Assembly: GCF_001922985.1 (NCBI RefSeq) | Contig: NZ_MRUH01000019.1 | Location: 1 to 64,000, forward strand | DNA from: Teredinibacter waterburyi | Lineage (GTDB): Bacteria; Pseudomonadota; Gammaproteobacteria; Pseudomonadales; Cellvibrionaceae | DNA: 64,000 nucleotides | Reading direction: 5' to 3' | Notes under the pieces: generated by a model | What the model was told of the DNA's origin: nothing | Database searches by the model: none | The model's input: only the letters and a program-made list of their open reading frames with translations | In this document: positions 1-10,569 of the stretch, piece after piece | Layout: each line of letters starts with the position of its first letter | Numbering within the stretch: position 1 is the first letter of the stretch | Translations under genes and position numbers: made by a program

Positions 1-138
1 AATAAACGGCGCCACGGCAGAGCCTTGTGCGAACACAATCAACCCACCCAATAACACCAACACCAAAATAATAGGTGCAAGCCAGAATTTTTTACGGGCC
101 CGCATAAAGCCCCAAAGGTCTATTAATAAATCGCTCAT
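1..138 (-). CDS. DUF5989-family small membrane protein (3' end outside window)
   Basis: The reading frame starts at 138 on the minus strand and runs off the left edge, giving 46 residues. It begins MSDLLIDLWGFMRARKKFWL, followed by one hydrophobic segment (about residues 20-36), so it is a single-pass membrane protein. This pattern (short amphipathic/basic N-terminus, then one TM helix) matches the roughly 50-residue DUF5989 proteins that usually lie next to SxtJ and carbamoyltransferase genes. Its ATG overlaps the stop of the SxtJ gene by one base (TAATG), so the two are translationally coupled. The molecular role is unknown. Only a few C-terminal residues are likely missing. Confidence 0.65.
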   Translation of the reverse strand, partial: MSDLLIDLWGFMRARKKFWLAPIILVLVLLGGLIVFAQGSAVAPFI

Positions 139-554
139 TAGAATGGCCTCTCCATATGTTCTGCTGTTGGTTTATTGCTTTCTATTCGAAAGCTGAGCTC
201 GTCTGTGTCATGTGATTTGATCGTCGCTGAACCGAATAAACGCGCTACAAATCCGGCGGGGGTTATAAGTAAGTAGAAAACGATACCTAGGATAATACGC
301 GTATTAATAAAACCTAAAACTGCACCTATTTTCATCCACGGTAAATACACGACATATAAAGTTGAGGGCAACACCAACGCCCAAACAACCAAAATTGCCG
401 ATACAATAAAAGGCCATTGCGGTATCGCGTGACTAAATACCCAAGGTAAGAAAAACGCAAATATCAGGCTTACCAATACGGCACTAATCAATCCGAATTT
501 ACGCAGTTCAACTGCCCCAGGGTTTTCAATTTTGGGAAATAACTGATTACTCAT
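138..554 (-). CDS. SxtJ-family membrane protein
   Basis: This 138-residue protein has three hydrophobic segments, at about residues 20-42, 48-73 and 86-105, and a soluble C-terminus, so it is an integral membrane protein. It lies 9 bp downstream of the carbamoyltransferase gene and is coupled to the DUF5989 gene. That trio is the usual setting of SxtJ-family proteins, named after a gene of the cyanobacterial saxitoxin cluster. The family has no established biochemical activity. Context suggests that it works with the carbamoyltransferase at the membrane on a surface or secreted molecule, which is inference. Confidence 0.7.
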   Translation of the reverse strand: MSNQLFPKIENPGAVELRKFGLISAVLVSLIFAFFLPWVFSHAIPQWPFIVSAILVVWALVLPSTLYVVYLPWMKIGAVLGFINTRIILGIVFYLLITPAGFVARLFGSATIKSHDTDELSFRIESNKPTAEHMERPF

Positions 555-563
555 ACGCTACTC

Positions 564-2417
564 CTAATCCAACTCAAATTCTTCGCGCCAGTCACCGGCT
601 TCCGCCCATTCTGGCTGTTCATGTTTGTACATCAAGAAATTTTCGATCAGCAAACAATCCATCTCCGTGCGCATAAAGCAGCGATAAGCGTCTTCAGGCG
701 AACACACTATCGGTTCGCCGCGCACATTAAATGATGTATTCACCAATACCGGACAACCCGTTATATTTTCAAAAGCGTCAATTAGCCCATAAAATCGCGG
801 ATTGGTTTCTTTATGTATGGTTTGAATTCGAGCGGAATAGTCCACGTGCGTAACCGCTGGAATATCGGAGCGAGGGATGTTGAGCTTTTCGATACCAAAC
901 AGGTTGTTTTGCTCATCCGTCATTTGATGGCATTTTTCCTTCTTCACTGGAGCAACCATCAGCATGTAGGGGCTGGCCTCATCAATCTCAAACCACTCCG
1001 AAACTTTTTCCGCTTTACATGCCGGCGCAAACGGACGAAAACTTTCACGGTATTTAATTTTAAGGTTCATCGTTTGTTGCGTGCGCGGGCTGCGCGGATC
1101 GCCCAGAATGGAACGACCACCCAGTGAGCGTGGCCCAAACTCCATACGCCCCTGAAACCAACCGACGATCTGTTCAGATGCCAGAACGTCGGCGACTGTG
1201 GGGAGCAACGTGTCATCTTCCATGAAATGATATTTTGCGCCGACGGTATCTAAATACGCCTTTATTTCATTTTTTTCGTGACGCGATCCTAGATAAGAAC
1301 CTTGCATACTATCGCTTGGATTTGCAGTACGAGGGTTGCCTAAATACTCATGCCAACAACTTAAGGCGGCGCCCAATGCACCACCTGCATCGCCCGCAGC
1401 AGGCTGCACCCAAATATTCTTGAAAGCGCCCTCGCGCAATAAACGCCCGTTAGCGACACAATTTAGTGCAACGCCGCCAGCCATACAAAGACTGTCGCAG
1501 CCGGTCTCACGCTGTACTGTTTTCGCCAACCTCAGAATAATTTCCTCAGTTACAACTTGTATTGAACGCGCTAAATCCATCTCCTTTTGGCCCAGCTCAC
1601 TCTCAGGTGTGCGCGGTGGCCCACCAAATAATGCAGCAAACTTATCGTTCACCATGGTCAGGCCTGTGGCGTAATTAAAGTAGCTCATATCGAGACGAAA
1701 TGTACCGTCATCCTTAACTTCGATCAGGTTGTCGTAAATAAGGTTAACGTAGGTAGGTTCGCCATATGGAGCCAAGCCCATTAATTTATATTCACCGGCA
1801 TTCACCTTAAACCCGGTGTAGTAGGTGAACGCGGAATACAAGAGCCCAAGCGAGTGAGGAAAGTCGATTTCCCACTGCGGTGTCAAACTATTGCCATCGC
1901 CAACCCAAACACTACTCGTGGCCCACTCGCCAACGCCATCAAGACAAATAACCGCGGCTTTTTGATAGGGGCTGGGATAGAACGCTGAGGCCGCATGGGA
2001 GCGATGGTGATCATTAAAGAGTAGTTGCGGCAAATCCCCCGGCGCTATTCCACTCATCGCTGACAGGGCTTTTTTTAATGTCGACTTTAAAAATAACTTT
2101 TCCTTTAGCCAAACAGGCATCGCGGCAATAAAAGAGCGCAAACCATTTGGCGCGTAATGTAAATACGTTTCTAAAAGGCGTTCAAATTTAACCAATGGCT
2201 TATCGTAAAAAACGATGTGGTCTATATCAGAAAGGTCTATCGCGGCCTCCCTTAAACAATAGCCAATCGCGTGCTCTGGAAAAGACGGGTCGTGCTTCTT
2301 ACGCGTAAAACGCTCTTCTTGTGCGGCCGCCATAATTTCACCGCCGACAACAAGTGCCGCAGCACTATCGTGGTAATAGGCAGACAAGCCTAAGATAACT
2401 TTTTTATTATTCTTCAC
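564..2417 (-). CDS. NodU/CmcH-family carbamoyltransferase
   Basis: It transfers a carbamoyl group from carbamoyl phosphate, via carbamoyl-adenylate, to a hydroxyl of an unknown acceptor. The N-terminal Kae1-like domain carries the metal-binding motif FNDHHRSHAASAF near residue 140, followed by the nucleotide-site glycines of CLDGVGEW, and GGVALNCVANG near residue 325. The C-terminal carbamoyltransferase domain ends with LVNTSFNVRGEPIV. Length is about 617 aa, normal for the family. A GTG at 2417 is preferred over the upstream in-frame GTG at 2453 because AGGGGA lies 6 bases before it and the family's N-terminus (KKVILGLSAYYHDSAAAL) starts there. It heads the operon with the SxtJ and DUF5989 genes. 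The substrate cannot be read from the sequence. Confidence 0.88.
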   Translation of the reverse strand: MKNNKKVILGLSAYYHDSAAALVVGGEIMAAAQEERFTRKKHDPSFPEHAIGYCLREAAIDLSDIDHIVFYDKPLVKFERLLETYLHYAPNGLRSFIAAMPVWLKEKLFLKSTLKKALSAMSGIAPGDLPQLLFNDHHRSHAASAFYPSPYQKAAVICLDGVGEWATSSVWVGDGNSLTPQWEIDFPHSLGLLYSAFTYYTGFKVNAGEYKLMGLAPYGEPTYVNLIYDNLIEVKDDGTFRLDMSYFNYATGLTMVNDKFAALFGGPPRTPESELGQKEMDLARSIQVVTEEIILRLAKTVQRETGCDSLCMAGGVALNCVANGRLLREGAFKNIWVQPAAGDAGGALGAALSCWHEYLGNPRTANPSDSMQGSYLGSRHEKNEIKAYLDTVGAKYHFMEDDTLLPTVADVLASEQIVGWFQGRMEFGPRSLGGRSILGDPRSPRTQQTMNLKIKYRESFRPFAPACKAEKVSEWFEIDEASPYMLMVAPVKKEKCHQMTDEQNNLFGIEKLNIPRSDIPAVTHVDYSARIQTIHKETNPRFYGLIDAFENITGCPVLVNTSFNVRGEPIVCSPEDAYRCFMRTEMDCLLIENFLMYKHEQPEWAEAGDWREEFELD

Positions 2418-2934
2418 AGATTTCCCCTGAATTACTTTATCGATCAATAACACAGAACGACGTGCGCAATATCACCACGCACGAGAGCTCTACAAACGTC
2501 ATTTAAAACAAAATGGAATATTGATCGCTTGTTATTATTGTAAATTGGCGTAAAACAAAGTGTATTCACTTCAGGACTCCGCCTGAAAGAATGGCTGAAC
2601 GCGACTTCTGTAAGGTCTGAATATATTATTTTTATTGTTACTACATTTTTAGCTACCGAATTACTCCAGACTGTTTCAACTCAGAAAAACATTCTTCGAT
2701 GAATCCAGTCGTCACAAATCTCTAGCTAACAGCTCACACAGTTCAGAGGAGAAATATTACCAGCTAGTGATAGTCACTTGTACTATTAGGGTGCACCCCA
2801 AAGTGTGACCCCCATCTCATTATCGTCCCGATGTGGTCGTCTAGATATACAATATGAGGGAGCCGGAGTGCCGCACTGGAAAAACAAGCTGGTAACCCCA
2901 ATAATAGCCAATCACAACTATTTGGAGTTTTAAC
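2418..2934. other. Intergenic region upstream of carbamoyltransferase and cysE
   Basis: This 517-bp region separates divergent genes and is AT-rich. It must hold both promoters, but no -35/-10 pair is convincing. A small hairpin (TTCAGG/CCTGAA, about 2570-2587) is the only local structure I noticed. No credible coding frame or RNA gene is seen. Confidence 0.6.
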
Positions 2935-3759
2935 ATGCAGCAGGCAGAACACACCGTAGCGGTGATCGAATCCGGCGACCCTGTATGGGCGAGAATTCGT
3001 CAGGAAACGCGGCTGCAGGCCGAGTCGGAGCCAGCTCTAGCAAGCTATTTACATGCCAGTATTCTGAATCACAAGACTTTGGAAGCCGCATTGAGCTTTC
3101 ATTTGGCTATGAAGCTAGCCAGCCCCGCTATTTCGGCCTTGCAGATTCGCGAGATCATCGAGGACTCGATCAAAACGAATACCGGCCTCAAGGAATCTAT
3201 TCGCGCCGATATCAAGGCCGTATTTGACCGCGACTCTGCTTGCGATACCTACGTCTTACCTTTCCTCTACTTCAAGGGTTTTCACGCATTACAGGCGTTT
3301 CGAATTGCGCATTGCCTGTGGCTGGGTGGCCGCAAGTCTCTGGCCTATTTCCTGCAAAGCCATATTGCGCTTACCTTTGGGGTGGACATACACCCCGCAG
3401 CCCGCATTGGCAAAGGAATAATGCTTGATCACGCAACCGGCATTGTGATTGGTGAAACCACCGTGATAGAAGATGATGTATCAATTATGCAGGGCGTTAC
3501 CTTGGGTGGGACGGGTAAAGAAGCTGGTGATCGTCACCCTAAAATTCGACGCGGCGTGCTCATCAGTGCTGGGGCAAAAATTCTCGGCAACATTGAAATT
3601 GGCGAAGGTGCGAAGGTTGGTGCCGGCAGCGTGGTACTTAAGGCCGTTGCGCCACACACGACGGTTGTCGGCGTTCCCGCACAACCCGTTGGCCATCCGG
3701 TTACCTCTTCCCCTGCTCTGGATATGAATCACGACTTTAGTTGCGACTGCGACGACTAA
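2935..3759 (+). CDS. cysE: Serine O-acetyltransferase
   Basis: CysE acetylates L-serine with acetyl-CoA to O-acetylserine, the first step of cysteine synthesis in the cytoplasm. The 274-residue length fits the long CysE type. Residues about 20-140 form the helical SATase N-domain. Residues about 150-250 form the left-handed beta-helix of hexapeptide repeats (GVDIHPAARIGKGIMLDHA, GIVIGETTVIEDDVSIMQGV, TLGGTG), with the catalytic Asp/His in the D-H pairs of this stretch. The C-terminus is acidic and Cys-containing (SCDCDD). GGAG lies 8 bases before the ATG. The gene stands alone and ends at a strong bidirectional terminator. Confidence 0.95.
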   Translation: MQQAEHTVAVIESGDPVWARIRQETRLQAESEPALASYLHASILNHKTLEAALSFHLAMKLASPAISALQIREIIEDSIKTNTGLKESIRADIKAVFDRDSACDTYVLPFLYFKGFHALQAFRIAHCLWLGGRKSLAYFLQSHIALTFGVDIHPAARIGKGIMLDHATGIVIGETTVIEDDVSIMQGVTLGGTGKEAGDRHPKIRRGVLISAGAKILGNIEIGEGAKVGAGSVVLKAVAPHTTVVGVPAQPVGHPVTSSPALDMNHDFSCDCDD

Positions 3760-3811
3760 TCGTTAGAACCCTAGGCTTTCTACGCCGCTATAGATGATAA
3801 AAACATAGTCA

Positions 3812-3848
3812 CTAAAAAGAGAACCGGTATGACCGGTTCTCTTTTTAG
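3812..3848. terminator. Bidirectional rho-independent terminator between cysE and ygiQ
   Basis: A perfect 17-bp inverted repeat (CTAAAAAGAGAACCGGT and its complement) has a 3-base ATG loop. The A-rich outer arm becomes a T-run on either strand. It lies between the converging cysE (+) and ygiQ (-) genes, 52 bp after the cysE stop, and would serve both. Confidence 0.9.
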
Positions 3849-3886
3849 GCTGGAAACTTATTAGGCGGGGATAGGAATCCGAGGAG

Positions 3887-6058
3887 CTAGCGCTTTTTGC
3901 CTTTAGGTGGGGTTCTACTGGGCATAGCCTGATTACGTTTATCTCCACGGGCAGAACGCGCTCGCGGGTTCCCCATACGTTTTTCATTCGACCGCAGGCG
4001 CAGCTCGCGCTCTTCGCTGGGCACCAGATGTCGTGGCGACTCACCAATTAAGTCGCTTCGCCCCATAGCTCGCAAGGCTTTGCGCAACTGCGGCCAATTT
4101 TCTGGATCGTGGTAGCGCAAAAATGCTTTTTGGGTTTTACGCTGGTCGCCATCTTTGGGAGTGAAGATTTTTTTCGTTTTATAGTTCAACGGCTTTAGCG
4201 GATTGCGATCGGAGTGATACATCGCGGTAGCCAAAGACATAGGCGAAGGGTAAAACGTTTGTACTTGATCAACTTCAAATTCATGTTTCTTAAGCCAAAT
4301 CGCTAAGTTCAGCATATCCTCATCCTTACAGCCTGGGTGCGCGGCGATAAAGTAAGGGATTAAATACTGTTTTTTGCCTGCCTCTTTAGAGAACTGATAA
4401 AACATTTTTTCAAACCGTTCGTAGCTCCCCATGCCCGGCTTCATCATCATTTCTAAGGTTCCAGTCTCGCTGTGCTCCGGCGCAATCTTTAGATAACCAC
4501 CAACGTGATGGGTGACCAGCTCTCTCACATATTCAGGGTCTTCCACCGCTAAGTCATAACGTAAGCCGGAAGCAATCGCCACCGTGTGAATACCGGGCAC
4601 CTTGCGCGCCTTGCGATATAACTGGGTTGTCGGGCTGTGGTCGGTATTGAGGTTTTTACAAATCGTTGGGTAGACACAACTCAACTTGCGGCAGGACGAT
4701 TGAATATTCGGGTCGTCACAATTTAGCGTGTACATATTCGAGGTGGGGCCACCCAAATCAGAAATAGTGCCCGTAAAACCGGGAACCTTGTCTCGAATAT
4801 CTTCAATTTCCTGCAGGATAGATTCATGCGACCGACTTTGAATAATCCGCCCTTCGTGCTCGGTAATAGAACAAAACGTACAGCCGCCGAAACAACCCCG
4901 CATAATATTCACCGAGGTTTTGATCATGTCGTACGCGGGTATTTTTTGCTTTCCGTATTTTGGGTGCGGAACGCGGGCGTAGGGCAAACCAAACACCAAG
5001 TCCATTTCTGGCGTGGTTAAAGGAATGGGGGGCGGATTCACCCAGATTTCGCGCTTACCGTGTTTTTGCACCAAGATTCGCGCGTTATGCGGGTTGGATT
5101 CCTGATGTAATACCCGCGATGCGTGCGCGTATAGAATGGCATCTTTCGAAACCTTTTCAAACGATGGCAAGCGTATACAGGTTGTTTCTGGCTTTAGGTT
5201 TTGTTCTTCGCGACGCAACGGCATAGGCACAACTCGAATCGGCTGCACCGCGTCATCGGTTACCGGAGAGGCTCCGGAGTCGCACTGGTTTTCAGGTACG
5301 TATTCGTAAGGGCTGGGCATAGCATCAAGCCGCCCAGGCCAATCGATACGCGACGAGTCCAACTCGGTAAAACCATTTGGAACGTGGGGCATAACAACCG
5401 TGGTACCACGTAGATCAGTGATGTCTTTGATGCTTTCATTCGCCGCCAAGCGATGGGTTAAATCGATAATCGCGCGCTCGGCGTTGCCGTATAGAAGTAT
5501 GTCGGCGGTAGAATCGATAAGTACCGAGCGCCGCACTTCGTTGCTCCAATAATCGTATTGCGCGATACGGCGTAAACTCGCTTCGATACCGCCGATCACA
5601 ACGGGTACATCTTTCCAGGCTTCTTTACAGCGCTGGCTGTAAACGGTAACCGCACGGTTCGGGCGACTGCCACCTTCTCCGCCAGGGGTATAGGCATCAT
5701 CGTGGCGGATACGTAAATCTGCGGTATAGCGATTTATCAATGAATCCATATTGCCGGCGGTTATGCCGAAATAGAGGTTCGGTTTTCCCAGAATTTTAAA
5801 AGGGTCGGCACTACGCCAATCGGGTTGAGCAATTATGCCAACACGAAAACCATGATTCTCTAGGAGTCGCCCCATCACAGCCATACCAAAACTTGGATGA
5901 TCAACATAAGCGTCGCCGGTAACAATAATGACATCGCAGGAATCCCAGCCGAGCTGATCCATTTCGGCACGAGAGGTCGGCAGAAACGGCGCTACACCGT
6001 AACATTCGGCCCAGTAACGCGGGTATTGTTCTATATTTCGAGCGGCGATTTGGGGCAT
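3887..6058 (-). CDS. ygiQ: YgiQ-family radical SAM protein
   Basis: This 723-residue protein is the UPF0313/YgiQ type. The N-terminal region (to about 330) is typical of the family ([20 protein letters not shown] near the start, then [16 protein letters not shown]). A radical SAM core carries the Fe-S motif CFGGCTFCS near residue 390 (CxxxCxxC). The C-terminus is basic ([17 protein letters not shown]), as in other YgiQ proteins. The biochemical reaction of YgiQ is not established. It lies 4 bp downstream of epmA, so the two are probably co-transcribed. Confidence 0.9.
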   Translation of the reverse strand: MPQIAARNIEQYPRYWAECYGVAPFLPTSRAEMDQLGWDSCDVIIVTGDAYVDHPSFGMAVMGRLLENHGFRVGIIAQPDWRSADPFKILGKPNLYFGITAGNMDSLINRYTADLRIRHDDAYTPGGEGGSRPNRAVTVYSQRCKEAWKDVPVVIGGIEASLRRIAQYDYWSNEVRRSVLIDSTADILLYGNAERAIIDLTHRLAANESIKDITDLRGTTVVMPHVPNGFTELDSSRIDWPGRLDAMPSPYEYVPENQCDSGASPVTDDAVQPIRVVPMPLRREEQNLKPETTCIRLPSFEKVSKDAILYAHASRVLHQESNPHNARILVQKHGKREIWVNPPPIPLTTPEMDLVFGLPYARVPHPKYGKQKIPAYDMIKTSVNIMRGCFGGCTFCSITEHEGRIIQSRSHESILQEIEDIRDKVPGFTGTISDLGGPTSNMYTLNCDDPNIQSSCRKLSCVYPTICKNLNTDHSPTTQLYRKARKVPGIHTVAIASGLRYDLAVEDPEYVRELVTHHVGGYLKIAPEHSETGTLEMMMKPGMGSYERFEKMFYQFSKEAGKKQYLIPYFIAAHPGCKDEDMLNLAIWLKKHEFEVDQVQTFYPSPMSLATAMYHSDRNPLKPLNYKTKKIFTPKDGDQRKTQKAFLRYHDPENWPQLRKALRAMGRSDLIGESPRHLVPSEERELRLRSNEKRMGNPRARSARGDKRNQAMPSRTPPKGKKR

Positions 6059-6062
6059 AGGA

Positions 6063-7007
6063 TTACAACTGCATATATGAGAATGGGAGCACGGAGCTAA
6101 TAGTGCGCTGTTCGAGCAGGCACATCAACAAGCGATCGACACCAAGGGCGACACCAGCGCACTCGGGAAGACCGGCATCCAGCGCGGCTAAAAACTTTTC
6201 ATCTGGAGCAATAATGGGCTTACTCAATTCACAGCGAGTTTGATTATCGGCGTTAAACCTCTTGCGCTGCTCTGCCGCATCGGTTAGTTCCCAATAGCCA
6301 TTGGCGACTTCAATACCTTGCCAAAACATTTCGAAGCGGTGCGCCACTTCAACACCCTCAGCGTTAACCGAGGTTTTCGCTAATGCCTTCTGGCAAGCTG
6401 GGTAGTCGTATACAAGGTAAATAGCGTCGTTCAACTGCGGCTCAACGAGATGAGAAAAAAGCAGGTCTAACCAAAGACTGATCGAGTCATCAGGCCAGTT
6501 TACGTCGAGCTTCTCCGCCGCTAGCTGCCTAAACTGGGCCGCACTTGCGGTATGCGGATTGAGCCCAGTATGACGTTCAAACAGCTCCCCGTAGCTAATT
6601 TTGGTAATTGCCGCCGCTACCTTTAAGTAACGGATCAACTCGACCAGCTCATCGATAAGCCGGTGGTCATCAAACTTGGGGCGATACCACTCGAGCATTG
6701 TAAACTCGGGGTTATGGCGTGCGCCCGCCTCATCGCGGCGAAAAGCTTTACCGAGATAGTAAATAGCGCCGCTGCCGGCCGCCAACAAACGCTTCATAAA
6801 ATATTCTGGCGACGTTTGCAGGTAGTGCTCAGCAACCGATAAGGCCTCGATATGGGGATCGCTCACCGAGGCGGCGCCGAGAACTGGTGTATCCACCTCC
6901 CACACGCCTCTTTCGGAAAAAAAAGTGCGCAACTGACTCATCAGCTTGGCACGCTGCTGTAGATGTACGATAGACGCAGAAGGTTGCCAGTCACAAGGCA
7001 TAAACAT
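6063..7007 (-). CDS. epmA: EF-P (R)-beta-lysine ligase EpmA (GenX/PoxA)
   Basis: EpmA is a paralogue of the class II lysyl-tRNA synthetase catalytic core. It activates (R)-beta-lysine with ATP and attaches it to a lysine of elongation factor P. Class II motif 2 is seen in [20 protein letters not shown] (about residues 88-107) and motif 3 in [11 protein letters not shown] near the C-terminus. The 314-residue length equals the free-standing ligase and lacks the tRNA anticodon-binding OB domain of LysS. It sits beside efp (115 bp away) and close to epmB, so substrate, modifier and beta-lysine source are together. Confidence 0.95.
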   Translation of the reverse strand: MFMPCDWQPSASIVHLQQRAKLMSQLRTFFSERGVWEVDTPVLGAASVSDPHIEALSVAEHYLQTSPEYFMKRLLAAGSGAIYYLGKAFRRDEAGARHNPEFTMLEWYRPKFDDHRLIDELVELIRYLKVAAAITKISYGELFERHTGLNPHTASAAQFRQLAAEKLDVNWPDDSISLWLDLLFSHLVEPQLNDAIYLVYDYPACQKALAKTSVNAEGVEVAHRFEMFWQGIEVANGYWELTDAAEQRKRFNADNQTRCELSKPIIAPDEKFLAALDAGLPECAGVALGVDRLLMCLLEQRTISSVLPFSYMQL

Positions 7008-7122
7008 AACTCAAGCTATACAGTGATATCGCCAGCATAACGAGGGCAATACAAAATCGACAAAACTAAAGAAGCCGACACTAGGCCGGCTTCTCAATCA
7101 AACACGACAACTCGCCGGTTTG

Positions 7123-7692
7123 TTATTTACTTGCACGCCCGAGGTATTCGCCGGTACGGGTATCTACACGCACAACTTCACCGGTACACAAGAACAGCGG
7201 TACTTTTACCACCGCGCCGGTTGAGAGGGTCGCAGGCTTAGTGCCACCTTGAGCGGTATCACCTTTTAAACCTGGGTCGGTTTCAACAATTTCTAGCTCA
7301 ACGTGGTTTGGGGCCGTTACTGCCAACGGCGCGCCGTTGTACAGCGTTACCATCACAATATCCTGCTCACGCAACCACTTAGCGGTATCGCCAACTACGG
7401 TTGCATCACCTTGATGTTGCTCAAACGACTGCGGCTCCATAAAATGCCAATACTCACCGTCGGTATACAGATACTGCATATCCATATCCATCACATCCGC
7501 ACCCTCGAGTTGCTCTCCAGACTTAAAGGTACGCTCCCAAACGCGACCGGACTTGAGGTTTTTCAAACGCACACGTGCGAACGCTTGGCCCTTACCGGGC
7601 TTTACCATTTCACATTCGACGACGGAGCAAGGGTCTCCATCTAACATTACTTTTAAACCACCCTTGAATTCATTGGTAGAATACGTAGCCAT
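7123..7692 (-). CDS. efp: Translation elongation factor P
   Basis: EF-P binds between the P and E sites of the ribosome and relieves stalling at polyproline. The 189-residue, three-domain length is standard. The loop [10 protein letters not shown] places the modifiable lysine at residue 34, the position beta-lysylated by EpmA. The start has TTGAGG about 7 bases upstream of the ATG at 7692. It is divergent from epmB with only 48 bp between the start codons, so the two promoters must overlap. Together with epmA and epmB this predicts a beta-lysylated EF-P rather than a rhamnosylated or unmodified one. Confidence 0.97.
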   Translation of the reverse strand: MATYSTNEFKGGLKVMLDGDPCSVVECEMVKPGKGQAFARVRLKNLKSGRVWERTFKSGEQLEGADVMDMDMQYLYTDGEYWHFMEPQSFEQHQGDATVVGDTAKWLREQDIVMVTLYNGAPLAVTAPNHVELEIVETDPGLKGDTAQGGTKPATLSTGAVVKVPLFLCTGEVVRVDTRTGEYLGRASK

Positions 7693-7740
7693 CTTGACCT
7701 CAATTAATCACGAAAATGTTGCTGTAAAATAAGGGCGCTA

Positions 7741-8745
7741 ATGATACATCGAACTATCCCAACATGGCAGACTAGAAGCTGGCAAGATGAGCTAAGTCAG
7801 CTTATTACTGAGCCAGAAGCGCTTTTTACCACATTAAAACTCGACCTTGGTCATCTCGAAGCGGCTAAACAGGCTGCAAACCTGTTTCCGCTGCGTGTTA
7901 CCCAGTCCTTTTTAAACCGAATGAAGCCCGGAGATATTGCCGACCCCCTGCTCTTGCAAGTACTCCCTTTGGCAGAAGAGTTCAATCAGCACCCCGATTA
8001 TTCAGCCGACCCGCTCGAGGAAGCTGAGAGCAACCCAGTTCCGGGGTTGATCCACAAATACCGCAGTCGCGTCTTATTGATCGGCGCCCCTCAGTGCGCC
8101 ATTAATTGTCGCTACTGCTTTCGTCGTCACTTTGACTATCAAGCAAACAGCCCCTCTCGGGCACAGTGGCTCGATGCCTTGAGCTACATCCGATCAACAC
8201 AGGACATAGACGAAGTCATTCTCAGCGGCGGCGACCCACTGGTGATTAGCGACCGGCAACTTGCTTGGCTGATTGACGAACTAAGCGCAATTCCACACCT
8301 TCAGCGCCTGCGCATCCACTCGCGCCTACCAATAGTCTTACCCTCGCGAGTCACACCGGAGCTGGTTAACATACTGACAAGCTCTCGACTGCAGCCGGTA
8401 CTGGTGGTTCACTGCAATCATCCACAGGAACTCGACAGCGAAGTTGGTGCAGCGTTTGCGCTACTGCGAAATCAGGGGATTACCCTGCTAAATCAAACCG
8501 TTTTGTTAAAAGGTATCAACAACGTCGCAGAGACACTAATTCAACTCAGCAAAGAGTTGTTTAAGTTAGGTGTACTACCGTACTATCTGCACTTATTAGA
8601 TAAGGTCGAAGGAACTACTCACTTCGACCAAAACGAGCGCGATGCAAAAGGCCTACATATGGCAATGCTCGCACACCTACCCGGCTATCTGGTACCAAAA
8701 CTGGTAAGGGAAGAGGCCGGCGCTACAAGTAAAACACCCGTCTAA
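7741..8745 (+). CDS. epmB: EF-P-specific lysine 2,3-aminomutase EpmB (YjeK)
   Basis: This is a radical SAM/PLP enzyme that converts (S)-alpha-lysine to (R)-beta-lysine for EF-P modification. The cluster-binding CxxxCxxC is in CAINCRYCFRRHF near residue 119. SGGDPL (about residue 161) is typical of the aminomutase SAM site. A C-terminal PLP lysine is expected near YYLHLLDKVEG. At 334 residues it matches EpmB and is shorter than clostridial lysine 2,3-aminomutases. AAGGGCG precedes the ATG. It is divergent from efp. An EpmC hydroxylase gene is not in the window. Confidence 0.93.
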   Translation: MIHRTIPTWQTRSWQDELSQLITEPEALFTTLKLDLGHLEAAKQAANLFPLRVTQSFLNRMKPGDIADPLLLQVLPLAEEFNQHPDYSADPLEEAESNPVPGLIHKYRSRVLLIGAPQCAINCRYCFRRHFDYQANSPSRAQWLDALSYIRSTQDIDEVILSGGDPLVISDRQLAWLIDELSAIPHLQRLRIHSRLPIVLPSRVTPELVNILTSSRLQPVLVVHCNHPQELDSEVGAAFALLRNQGITLLNQTVLLKGINNVAETLIQLSKELFKLGVLPYYLHLLDKVEGTTHFDQNERDAKGLHMAMLAHLPGYLVPKLVREEAGATSKTPV

Positions 8746-8811
8746 AAAGTTTAATCGACCAACCAAGCTTATAACTGTCGACTATACTTCAGGGTGTTGC
8801 CAGGGACGGAT

Positions 8812-10569
8812 ATGCTGAAATCGCTCATGAATAACGAAATGCTCCCGATAACACTGCTAGGTGGAATTGCGCTCCCACCAACTGATTTGACCAAACTATC
8901 CTTCTGTGGAAGCGCCAAACCTGCAAAAGTTCAGCAGTGGGTGGAAGGTTTGCGGGCAACGCAAAACCTACAAACCAGCGCGACGCTATACCGTTCGCTA
9001 CCGGAAATAGCACGCTTACGCACTGCCCCGATGCAACGCCTAGCGGTGCTGGAAGCGGTTCGTCCGGTTACCCAGCGCGCTATTGAAGCGCTCACACAAG
9101 ACTTTCTTAATCAACCCATCATTTTGCCAAAAGATGCGCAGAAAACAGCCATCGTCGCACAAGCGCTGCAAAAATCTATGGTGGACGGTTACACTCGCTG
9201 TATTCGAGAAATATGCACACAAAAGCGTCTTAAGGCTTCTGCGCTAGAAGGTCTGACTTTAGCGCTACACCGCGCTATATCCGGTATTGGGTTAATTTTT
9301 TTCCGCAGTTATCAACTCTACACCCAAGTACCAACGGGGCTTTGGCATCACTTGCACGCACTATTTCAAGTTGCCGAATATTTCGATGTGCTCGCAAACC
9401 CAGTCAACGATCCACATCTGATCAGAATGCGAGCGAGCAATATTCAATGCGCCTATATTCGAGTGCTGATGCTCGCCACCGCCCGCTTAAATCAACTCAA
9501 CCGTAAAGATGTAGCGCGAGTTTATGAGATTTTCGAAACATGGTCGTTGAGTGTGCGGCTCCTGCCAAATTTAACCCAAGATAAAGACAACTTCTTTATC
9601 GTTAATATTTCGGCCGATTTAGCCCCTACATACAAATCCCGTTTTGTCGGTAGTGAGGACGATCGCGTTGTTGAACTAGATTTCAAGTCGCTGGTAAATC
9701 AGATAACCAAGCTTATGCCGGGCGGCGAAGTAGATAGCCCTGCAGAAACCGAGGGGCTGTCAATGCCCGCTGGGTTTCCTGTAACACTGCTCAATCATGT
9801 AATCGCGAGCTGGAGTAGTATTGCTCAACGGCGACAAGATCGTCGCACCGTTAAAAGTTCTTGCGAAGTCTGCGTTGGTTTAGTCGATTGCCACTATTTC
9901 ATCTCCGGCGCTCAATCCTTCGACCAATTTAGCCAGCAAGGCGGCGCCAGCAGTCAGTTCGGCGGCATTGCTAACACCCTAACGGTTGGCTTAACTCCGC
10001 TAAGCAGTAAACCGAATGATAAAACGGAATACGATCGCCCTCTTTACCGTACATCAATTCAAAACATCAGCAATGGTGGCTATTGCCTATTATGGAAGGG
10101 AGACGTCCCCAACAAGCTCCTTGCGGGAGAAGTGCTCGGGATTAAAGAGCTGGGGAGACACACTTGGACTGTGGGCGTGGTGCGCTGGGTACGCCAACTA
10201 AAAGACTCATCTCAACTGGGTATTCAAACCCTAGCAAGTCAGCCGAAACCCTATGGCGCCGCGCAGATTTACGGCATGGGTGGTTACTCGGATTACATGC
10301 GAGCACTCTACATCCCATCCAGCAAGTCGGCAGATACACCGGCGACACTACTGACCCCGAGTGTGCCCTTTCACGAACAAGACAAGGTTAGATTGTTTGA
10401 CGGCGAAGAAGCCACCACCATCAAACTCAACAAGGCGGTATTCTCCACGAGTACTATTCGTCAATTTTCATTTCACCCACTCGACACCCCCAGCAGCCCT
10501 AAACCTGAGATCAAAAAACCATCAAAACAGGATGTCGAAACAGAAAATTTTGAAGATGACTGGGAATAA
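8812..10569 (+). CDS. FimW-like protein upstream of fimX
   Basis: This is a 585-residue soluble protein, mostly helical in its first 300 residues by inspection. The C-terminal half (about 400-500) contains RTSIQNISNGGYCLLWKG, a PilZ-like 'SxxGxxL' segment of the kind that binds cyclic di-GMP. The gene order here (this gene, fimX, convergent serB, ahpA-like) matches Pseudomonas, where the gene before fimX encodes FimW, a c-di-GMP effector linked to type IV pilus-dependent surface attachment. The equivalence rests on position and the PilZ-like segment, not on a computed alignment. An ATG at 8812 with AGGGACGG just upstream is preferred to the GTG at 8794. Confidence 0.6.
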   Translation: MLKSLMNNEMLPITLLGGIALPPTDLTKLSFCGSAKPAKVQQWVEGLRATQNLQTSATLYRSLPEIARLRTAPMQRLAVLEAVRPVTQRAIEALTQDFLNQPIILPKDAQKTAIVAQALQKSMVDGYTRCIREICTQKRLKASALEGLTLALHRAISGIGLIFFRSYQLYTQVPTGLWHHLHALFQVAEYFDVLANPVNDPHLIRMRASNIQCAYIRVLMLATARLNQLNRKDVARVYEIFETWSLSVRLLPNLTQDKDNFFIVNISADLAPTYKSRFVGSEDDRVVELDFKSLVNQITKLMPGGEVDSPAETEGLSMPAGFPVTLLNHVIASWSSIAQRRQDRRTVKSSCEVCVGLVDCHYFISGAQSFDQFSQQGGASSQFGGIANTLTVGLTPLSSKPNDKTEYDRPLYRTSIQNISNGGYCLLWKGDVPNKLLAGEVLGIKELGRHTWTVGVVRWVRQLKDSSQLGIQTLASQPKPYGAAQIYGMGGYSDYMRALYIPSSKSADTPATLLTPSVPFHEQDKVRLFDGEEATTIKLNKAVFSTSTIRQFSFHPLDTPSSPKPEIKKPSKQDVETENFEDDWE